Below are positions 58,251 through 64,000 of a stretch of DNA of 64,000 nt, piece by piece (within the stretch, counting starts at the first letter, position 1; each line of letters opens with the position of its first letter). Source of the stretch: Aerococcus tenax (GTDB taxonomy: Bacteria; Bacillota; Bacilli; Lactobacillales; Aerococcaceae); the NCBI RefSeq assembly GCF_003286645.3, contig NZ_CP127382.2, positions 310,001-374,000 on the forward strand. Reading direction: 5' to 3'. Below the pieces are notes generated by a model that worked only from the letters and a program-made list of their open reading frames with translations, did not search any database and was not told the origin of the DNA. The position numbers and the translations under genes are program-made.

Positions 58251-59228
58251 TTATTGGCCTTGGTTATTTTGGGCATAATTGGTGCCAAAGATTGAATCCC
58301 AGATGCCTAAGAGGCTTTGCCAGAGACTGTGGAAGAAATCGGTGATTCCATTTTTATCAGTCTCGTCCATATTATCCCAAGCGGATTTTGCGGAATCCAC
58401 TAATTGGCCGCTCTTTTCTTTTAAGGTTTGTCCAAAGTTGGAAAGAGCGTTTTTTTGCTCCTCAGTCAGTTCGATTTGGCTAAATTTCGTCATTAAGTCC
58501 CGTAATTGTTGAATATTTTCTTCAGAAAGGACGCCATTAAGATTGTAATTATTGATGACGTTATTAACAATGACTTGGATGGTATTGCCATCGATCGATC
58601 CACCATTTTGTTCCTTGGCTTGTTGGATTTGGTTTTTCATATCAGCGATGGCAGCATTCAAGGTTTCGTCAGAATAATTTTCTTTGTTTTGGTTTTCCTT
58701 AGTAATGGTTGAAGCGGTTTGCAATTCTTCTTGGGCGACAGAAACTGCCTTGCCATCTAAGGCTTGGCCGCTGTCTTGGAAGGCCTTATAGACACCTGCC
58801 AAGGCACCGGAACCGTCCACTTGAACAGCGGAAGCGACTTTAATATCAACATTGGTTGCTCCGGCTGTTAGGGCTGCGTTCTCGTATTGTAAGGGCGTAA
58901 TGGCGGTAATGGTTTTAGGGGTGACGATTTCTACATTGACCCCACTGTGCTTGGCTGGGGCAATATAAGCGGATGAATAAACTTGGTAGTAGGGGTAATT
59001 ATCATGTAATAGGCCATTCAATTCATTAATATTCACTTGGACAGCCCGGGCATTGGCATCAACCCCTAAGAGCTTTTGAGTCTCCTGGAATTGACCTTGG
59101 TTGAGGGACTCACCATAAGTAAAAATAGATTCTTTGATAGCTGCCTGGGCACTTGTTTGGGGAATGAAGAGGGTTATGGCCATTAGGCAAGCGAGTACGG
59201 CCAAGAGCCCACGTTTCAATTGATTCAT
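58251..59228 (-). CDS. Secreted DUF1002 protein
   Basis: The 325-residue exported protein has a signal peptide (residues 1-30, ending AQAAI). The DUF1002 core begins FTYGESLNQGQFQETQKLLGV and includes YSSAYIAPAKHSGVNVEIVTPKTITAITPLQYENAALTAG. The tail is Asn/Gln-rich and helical, ending FHSLWQSLLGIWDSIFG. Function unknown, as for B. subtilis YpuA. AAGGAGG lies eight bases before ATG 59228. An extended -10 (TGT-TATAAT, minus strand, 59257-59262) is a likely promoter. Confidence 0.87.
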   Translation of the reverse strand: MNQLKRGLLAVLACLMAITLFIPQTSAQAAIKESIFTYGESLNQGQFQETQKLLGVDANARAVQVNINELNGLLHDNYPYYQVYSSAYIAPAKHSGVNVEIVTPKTITAITPLQYENAALTAGATNVDIKVASAVQVDGSGALAGVYKAFQDSGQALDGKAVSVAQEELQTASTITKENQNKENYSDETLNAAIADMKNQIQQAKEQNGGSIDGNTIQVIVNNVINNYNLNGVLSEENIQQLRDLMTKFSQIELTEEQKNALSNFGQTLKEKSGQLVDSAKSAWDNMDETDKNGITDFFHSLWQSLLGIWDSIFGTNYAQNNQGQ

Positions 59229-59442
59229 TCGAAAAACCTCCTTAATTGTTAATTCTATTATAACATGGCTAAAAAGATAATCTTTTAGCTTTTCCTTAAG
59301 GGGAGGCTAAGGAATGTTAAAAAATTGCGCGAAAACTAAAATTTTATTTTAAGAAATAAATAAGCTTTAAGGAGGTCATAATGCGCTAAAATAGTTCTAT
59401 CAAAAATTTGTAAAGCGATTGAAGATGAAAGAGGCGATGACA

Positions 59443-59937
59443 ATGAATAAAGAAAAAGCCCATGAATTATTACGCTTATTAGAAAAAGATGCCAGCCTAA
59501 GTGACCAAACCTTGGCCGACATGCTTTCCTTAAGCAAAGATGAAGTCGTAGAGATGAAGACGGTGCTCAAAGACGCTAATATCCTCTCTGGTATCCAAGC
59601 CATGGTCAACTGGGATGCAACGGATAATGAATATGCATCGGCCATGATAGAAATCACAGTGAACTTGCATAAGGGCGTTTCTTACCAACAAGTCGCTGAT
59701 GTGATTAGTCAGTACGATGAAGTGGAAGCTCTGTATTTAATGAGTGGGGCCTATGACTATCTGGTCTTAACTAAGCGCCTCCCCATGCATAGGATATCAG
59801 GTTTTGTTAATAAATTAGCCACCCTAGATCACGTTCAAGGGACTGCCACCCATATTGTCATGCAACGCTATAAGGACCACGGGACCCAATTTAAGACGAA
59901 GACGGATGGTAGAAATCGGTTGGTGATTAGCCAATGA
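59443..59937 (+). CDS. Lrp/AsnC family transcriptional regulator
   Basis: The protein has about 164 residues: an N-terminal winged helix (KAHELLRLLEKDASLSDQTLADMLSLSKDEVVEMKTVL) and a C-terminal RAM/AsnC ligand domain (YASAMIEITVNLHKGVSYQQVADVISQYDEVEALYLMSGAYDYLVLTK). ATG 59443 has AAAGAGG eight bases upstream; the frame extends to 59419. It overlaps the aminotransferase gene by four bases (ATGA), so it probably controls amino-acid-dependent expression of that enzyme. Confidence 0.9.
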   Translation: MNKEKAHELLRLLEKDASLSDQTLADMLSLSKDEVVEMKTVLKDANILSGIQAMVNWDATDNEYASAMIEITVNLHKGVSYQQVADVISQYDEVEALYLMSGAYDYLVLTKRLPMHRISGFVNKLATLDHVQGTATHIVMQRYKDHGTQFKTKTDGRNRLVISQ

Positions 59938-61103
59938 GCCAGTCAATCAGTCATAAAGCGGTCCAACTAGCCCCTTCTGGCATCCGCCGTTTCTTTGAAG
60001 TTGCCAATGAAATCCCTGATGTCATTTCTTTAGGGGTGGGGGAACCCGATTTTATGACTCCCATGCCTATCCGACAAGCAGCCATGCAATGTATTCGTGA
60101 AGGAAAAACCTACTATACAGCCAATGCCGGTTTGATGGAATTACGTCAGGCTATTAGTCAATATATCGATGTTAAACATGACCTGCATTATGATCCCAGT
60201 TCAGAAATCGTGGTGACTGTTGGGGGAAGTGAAGCTATTGATATGGTATGTCGGGCGATTATTAATCCTGGTGATGAGGTTATTTGTATTGACCCTAGCT
60301 ACGTTTCCTATGCCCCTTCAATCAAACTAGCTGATGGTGTCGTTGTTCCCGTGACTTTAAGGGCTGATCAACACTTTATTCTGACTCCGGAAGATTTAGA
60401 AGCCGCCATCACTCCTCAAACCAAGGCAATGATTATTAACTTCCCGAACAATCCTACTGGAGCAAGTATGACTAAGGAAGAGCTGGCTACCTTAGTTCCA
60501 GTGATTGAGGCTCATGATCTCTATGTCATCACTGATGAAATTTATTCTGAATTAAATTATAATCAAGAACACTTGGTGTCGATTGCTGCTTTTCCAGGAA
60601 TGAAAGAGCGAACCATTTACATCAATGGTTTTTCTAAATCCTTTGCCATGACCGGTTGGCGCTTGGGCTACGCTTGTGCCCCTCATGAGATTATGGAACA
60701 AATGATAAAAATTCACCAGTTTACCATTATGGCTGCTCCAACCATTTCTCAATATGCAGGGATTGTCGCTCTAAGAGACTGCGACCATGATGTCCAAGTG
60801 ATGCGGCGGTCCTACCAACAAAGGCGGAACTTTTTGATGGCCCGGTTTAAGGACATGGGCCTCCCTTGCTTTGAGCCCCAAGGAGCCTTTTATACCTTTC
60901 CGGATATTAGTGAATTTGGTCTATCCAGTGAAGAATTTGCCTTGAAATTATTAGATGAAGAAAAATTAGCGGTTGTTCCTGGATCAGCCTTTGGCGAAGG
61001 TGGTGAAGGGCATATTCGTATCTCCTATGCCTATTCCTTGAATGAACTAGAAGCAGCGGTCGAAAAACTTAACCATTTTATCCAAAAACTAAGACAAGAC
61101 TAG
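59934..61103 (+). CDS. Class I aminotransferase (aspartate/aromatic type)
   Basis: The 389-residue PLP enzyme has VISLGVGEPDFMTP, YTANAGLMELRQAI, VTVGGSEAIDMV, INFPNNPTGASMTKEEL, ITDEIYSEL, the lysine motif INGFSKSFAMTGWRLGY (K near residue 234) and HIRISYAYS. It is of the PatA/AspC group I-gamma; exact substrates cannot be read from sequence. Co-translated with an Lrp-type regulator. Confidence 0.9.
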   Translation: MSQSISHKAVQLAPSGIRRFFEVANEIPDVISLGVGEPDFMTPMPIRQAAMQCIREGKTYYTANAGLMELRQAISQYIDVKHDLHYDPSSEIVVTVGGSEAIDMVCRAIINPGDEVICIDPSYVSYAPSIKLADGVVVPVTLRADQHFILTPEDLEAAITPQTKAMIINFPNNPTGASMTKEELATLVPVIEAHDLYVITDEIYSELNYNQEHLVSIAAFPGMKERTIYINGFSKSFAMTGWRLGYACAPHEIMEQMIKIHQFTIMAAPTISQYAGIVALRDCDHDVQVMRRSYQQRRNFLMARFKDMGLPCFEPQGAFYTFPDISEFGLSSEEFALKLLDEEKLAVVPGSAFGEGGEGHIRISYAYSLNELEAAVEKLNHFIQKLRQD

Positions 61104-61107
61104 TAAA

Positions 61108-61144
61108 AAAACACTTGCCCCTTTTCGGACAAGTGTTTTTGCTT
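61108..61144. terminator. Bidirectional terminator between the aminotransferase and DUF4015 genes
   Basis: AAAACACTTG (61108-61117) pairs with CAAGTGTTTT (61130-61139) and is followed by T's. Confidence 0.85.
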
Positions 61145-61150
61145 TCTTAA

Positions 61151-62464
61151 TTAGTAATCGACATTACTTGGGTAGTCGTTAGCGGCATTCCAGAGTAGGT
61201 ACTCGTAAACACCATGGTCACGGAGGGCTTGGATTTGCTCTTCGATTTCAACATTGGTGTACTCTTGGTAAGTCCCATTAGCTAAGTAACTAGCGGTAAA
61301 GGCCTGTAACCAAGGACGGGAATGGGCATGGTCGCCATCGATATTTTCTAAGCGGAGGTCTTCGACGTCCATATAATTATCAACGACCCCATAAGGTTCA
61401 AGGTCAGGTGCCGTGAAGCCAAAGTCACCATTACTCCAGTGACTCGGATAAATCATGGAAGAAACCACATCGACGGTATTGGCAATATCGGTAAAGTCTT
61501 GACCGATGCCTGGGGCTGAACTAATGGTGGTGACGTAACCGAAGATATCAGCTGAGACATCGACACCATAGGGACGGAGCTCTTTTTGAGCATAGGCTAA
61601 GAAGTCGGTGATGGCCTGGCAGCGGCCTTCGACACTATCTTTACCATAATGCGCATAATCCCCCATATCGTAAACCAGGCTGGTTCCAAAGTTTTCAAAA
61701 CCTTCTGGGAAGCGGACATAGTCGAATTGGATATCCTTGAAGCCAAGTTCGGCAGCACCCTTAGCCACGTCGACCACATAGGCCCAAACGTCTTTGTTAT
61801 AAGGGTTCAGGAAGGTTTGGCCACCGGCATCAGACCAGATTTCACCATTGGATTTCTTAAAGGACCAATCCGGGTAGGCTTGGGCAGCATAGGTATCCTT
61901 GAAGGTGGTGATGCGGGCAATCGGATAAATTTGCTTCTCTTCAAAGGTTTGCATCATTTCTTGACCATTAAAGGTAATTTCTTCGTTCTTCTTAACCAAG
62001 TCATTATCGGTTGGCAACTGGGTAGCGATTGAGCCCCAGTCAGACTTGACATCGATGACTACACTGTTCAAGCCAGTGGAATCAAGTAAGTTAATGTTAC
62101 GCTCCAAAATACTTGGTGTCCCCATACCGTGGGCAGACAGGTAGATGCCACGAACCCCTTCTTTAGGGTAGGAAATGTTGACCTGACTGGCCTTGTAGAA
62201 GCGTTCGGGTTTAACACTAGGGACTCGGAGTAAGGCCTGGTTACCTTCATTGATTTGTAATTCTTGGTCGCTAACCTCCGCTTTTTCTGCCTTAGCGACT
62301 TGGTTAGTGTTATTGGTGGATGAAGACTGGGCTGCTTGATTTTGAAAGCGATCGCGGTTAAAGAAAACAATAATTAAGAGAACGGCTAATAAACACAATA
62401 AAGCAGCAGAAATCTGTAACCAACGTCTTCTATGGGGAGGACGACGATATTCTTGCTTAGACAA
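61151..62464 (-). CDS. DUF4015 putative glycoside hydrolase, membrane anchored
   Basis: The protein has about 437 residues and one N-terminal membrane segment (about 19-37). A short linker is followed by a TIM-barrel-like DUF4015 domain (VRGIYLSAHGMG, LNSVVIDVKSDWG, YPIARITTFKD, DIQFDYVRFPEG, VDVSADIFGYV, VVSSMIYPSHW, RPWLQAF, YLLWNAANDY). The D and E residues in the strand ends fit a glycosidase acting on wall polymers, but the substrate is unknown. AGGAGG supports TTG 62464; ATG 62470 is too close to it. It overlaps the YkyA-like gene. Confidence 0.87.
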   Translation of the reverse strand: MSKQEYRRPPHRRRWLQISAALLCLLAVLLIIVFFNRDRFQNQAAQSSSTNNTNQVAKAEKAEVSDQELQINEGNQALLRVPSVKPERFYKASQVNISYPKEGVRGIYLSAHGMGTPSILERNINLLDSTGLNSVVIDVKSDWGSIATQLPTDNDLVKKNEEITFNGQEMMQTFEEKQIYPIARITTFKDTYAAQAYPDWSFKKSNGEIWSDAGGQTFLNPYNKDVWAYVVDVAKGAAELGFKDIQFDYVRFPEGFENFGTSLVYDMGDYAHYGKDSVEGRCQAITDFLAYAQKELRPYGVDVSADIFGYVTTISSAPGIGQDFTDIANTVDVVSSMIYPSHWSNGDFGFTAPDLEPYGVVDNYMDVEDLRLENIDGDHAHSRPWLQAFTASYLANGTYQEYTNVEIEEQIQALRDHGVYEYLLWNAANDYPSNVDY

Positions 62465-63065
62465 AGTCATAACCTCCTTTGTGAGTGTACGGGCTAGCTA
62501 GGGCTTGGTCTTTGTTTTGCACATCTTGCAAGGCTTGACGGCTCTTTTCTAGCTGACTTTCTAAATTCTTTAATTGGTTTTGCAAATTGACATGTTTTTC
62601 ATTAAGGGCCGCCATGGTATCCTCAAAGGTGTCGATGGTGGCGTCCTTTTCGCCAATTTCTTGGTAATACTGGTCTTCTTCTTCTAAGAAGTTTTGATAG
62701 TCATTGAGGTATTGTTCCACTTGACTTGCGGTTTCATTAAGAGATTGACGCAAGCTTTCATCTTCCACTTTTTCACTGACTTGTTTTAGGGCAGTGAGCT
62801 CCTTGATGGCTTTTTGGGTGGCTTCTTCACGTAGTTTGAGGTTCTTCCCTGTTTGACTATTTTTGTCTCCTAAGCGACTCAATGAAGAGTCCTGGCTGAT
62901 ATCTGTTTCAAAGTGACTTTGCAGTTCAGATTCCTGAGCTTGAATCTGATTCAGTTGGCTAGTAATGGTTTCAATATTTTCTAGGGCCGACTGTTCGGCA
63001 GGCTGTTTGCCACAGGCGACCAGAGTAAAGACCATGACTAGCAATAGTCCCAATTTCTTTACCAT
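62457..63065 (-). CDS. YkyA-like coiled-coil lipoprotein
   Basis: The protein has about 202 residues. A signal peptide ends in the lipobox LVAC, followed by long heptad-like helices rich in Glu, Gln and Leu (about residues 30-185), as in B. subtilis YkyA. Function unknown; it is thought to sit between membrane and wall. ATG 63065 has AAGGA eight bases upstream; ATG 63074 is possible. It is co-transcribed with the DUF4015 glycosidase-like gene, with an 8-base overlap. Confidence 0.82.
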   Translation of the reverse strand: MVKKLGLLLVMVFTLVACGKQPAEQSALENIETITSQLNQIQAQESELQSHFETDISQDSSLSRLGDKNSQTGKNLKLREEATQKAIKELTALKQVSEKVEDESLRQSLNETASQVEQYLNDYQNFLEEEDQYYQEIGEKDATIDTFEDTMAALNEKHVNLQNQLKNLESQLEKSRQALQDVQNKDQALASPYTHKGGYDFV

Positions 63066-63327
63066 ATTTCTCATCCTTTTCTTATAAATAAAATAAAACT
63101 GTTTTCAGTATAACAAAAAAAGAAAGGCTTTCCTACTCATCTTCATTTTCCTTTTTACACCGAGTTTTAGCTCAATTTGCTCTTAACGAGTGCTCCATAG
63201 TCTTCGTGTCAATTCAAAAAGAAAGCTTAACATTTTGATAACATTGTCCTAGGCTATCGCCCTTGACCGCGCTTTGATTGTATAATAATAGGTAAGTTTA
63301 AGGGCTAAAAGAAAGAGGTTAGCATTC

Positions 63328-64000
63328 ATGTCAAGAAAGAAACGTTTATTAGCTTATGCAGCAACGGTGGTTGCCAGTTTAGCGGGCTATGCTTATCATG
63401 CCCTTTACCAAGAAGATCGGAGCGTAAAGAGTCGGCTCCTAGAGGACTTCTACCGGCTCAAAGACCGGCTAAAAAATGCCGATGAGGCTGATTACCGCCA
63501 CTTCCTAGAGGACCAGTTGAAGACTGCTCGACAGGGAGATTTAAACTATCCCAAGAAACATGGCATGAATATCTCACTCTCAAGCTATCAAAATGGGAAA
63601 GCCTATGTGCTCAGCCCAGAAAACTCTCGCCCAGATAAGCTAGTGGTTTATTTCCATGGGGGCCATCGGATTGAAGCAATTTCGCCTAAGGAGTGGCGGT
63701 TTTTGGAAAATTTTGCTGAAGATAATCAGCTGCGCCTATTAATCCCCTATATTGAACCCCTTTCCTACGCTTATTTTGATGAAGAAGTGGAGCGTTTAGA
63801 GGGCTTACTGGATGAAATTAGTCTGGATTATACCGATGAAGACCTCTATTTAATGGCTTCAGATACTGGTGCATTATTTGCCTTACCCATTGCAAGAGAT
63901 AGCAGTAGTGATCTTATCCTTGAAGGGCTGATTTTACTTTCACCTTGGGTAACGACGAAACATAGCATCACTAGCAGTCAAGATGAGGAACAAAAAGATT
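63328..64000 (+). CDS. Alpha/beta-hydrolase-like membrane-anchored protein, cut by window end
   Basis: The frame is open from ATG 63328 (GAAAGAGG upstream) to the last base, giving 224 residues. An N-terminal hydrophobic segment (LLAYAATVVASLAGYAYHAL) is followed by a charged region and then a hydrolase-type fold with VVYFHGGHR (an oxyanion HGGG-like loop) and DLYLMASDTGALFALPIA at the expected nucleophile elbow. The elbow reads A-S-D-T-G instead of G-D-S-A-G, so catalytic activity is uncertain. The C-terminal Asp and His lie outside the window. Confidence 0.7.
   Translation, partial: MSRKKRLLAYAATVVASLAGYAYHALYQEDRSVKSRLLEDFYRLKDRLKNADEADYRHFLEDQLKTARQGDLNYPKKHGMNISLSSYQNGKAYVLSPENSRPDKLVVYFHGGHRIEAISPKEWRFLENFAEDNQLRLLIPYIEPLSYAYFDEEVERLEGLLDEISLDYTDEDLYLMASDTGALFALPIARDSSSDLILEGLILLSPWVTTKHSITSSQDEEQKD

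Noticed and set aside
59369..59389. Strong GGAGG followed by ATGCGCTAA upstream of the Lrp-type regulator
   Set aside because: A two-codon frame overlapping a probable -10 (TAAAAT); most likely chance, though a start-stop element cannot be excluded.

Overview
The window looks like a chromosomal segment of a low-GC Gram-positive coccus of the Lactobacillales, most plausibly Aerococcus or a close relative. This is inferred from the gene content (a walRKHIJ-htrA-rlmH block, LysM/CHAP wall protein, BioY/BirA, Lactobacillales-type protein sequences) and from AAGGAGG-type ribosome binding sites. I could not run a search, so the genus is a judgement.

Layout. 1-2455: the end of one, and all of a second, protein of the archaeal-type ornithine cyclodeaminase (LOR/SDH, TIGR00300) family, followed by carbamate kinase. 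2513-5624 (minus): metF and metE. 6008-28578 (plus): about 22.5 kb of tetrapyrrole and anaerobic (early cobalt insertion) cobalamin genes in two blocks. Block 1 (6008-13086) holds the nucleotide-loop genes cblS, cobU, cobS, cobC, cobD and cbiB, the alpha-ribazole transporter cblT, and a peptide-type binding lipoprotein. A cobalamin riboswitch with its own terminator (13099-13321) then precedes block 2 (13341-28578): flavodoxin, cbiA, C, D, E, T, F, G, H, J, cobA, cbiK, cbiL, cbiP, a PduO-type adenosyltransferase, sirC, hemC and hemD. Together these can take porphobilinogen to uroporphyrinogen III, sirohydrochlorin, the cobalt corrin ring and finally a cobamide. CobT is replaced by the CblT/CblS alpha-ribazole salvage route, and hemA/hemL/hemB, a cobalt importer and a threonine kinase are not here.

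28648-37019: housekeeping genes (two esterases, leucyl aminopeptidase, nucleoside hydrolase, a split ThrE-type exporter, a HAD phosphatase, an rRNA methyltransferase). 37202-41668: lipoate-protein ligase, an IS1182-family insertion with inverted flanks, and the biotin genes bioY and birA. 41856-44001: a CsbD-like stress protein whose terminator is followed directly by a group II (class C) intron encoding its reverse transcriptase. 44190-47686: a ClC channel and a secreted LysM/CHAP wall protein with a canonical WalR box next to its promoter.

48072-57799: the essential wall-stress operon walR-walK-walH-walI, with a DUF2207 membrane-protein gene inserted before walJ, then htrA and rlmH. A cluster of DnaA-box-like 9-mers lies between htrA and rlmH. 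57800-58250 is a patch of dispersed palindromic repeats, with a partial inverted copy near 44134. 58251-64000: a DUF1002 secreted protein, an Lrp/AsnC regulator plus aminotransferase pair, a DUF4015 glycosidase-like membrane protein, a YkyA-like lipoprotein and the start of an alpha/beta-hydrolase-like gene cut by the window end. I saw no tRNA, rRNA or CRISPR array.
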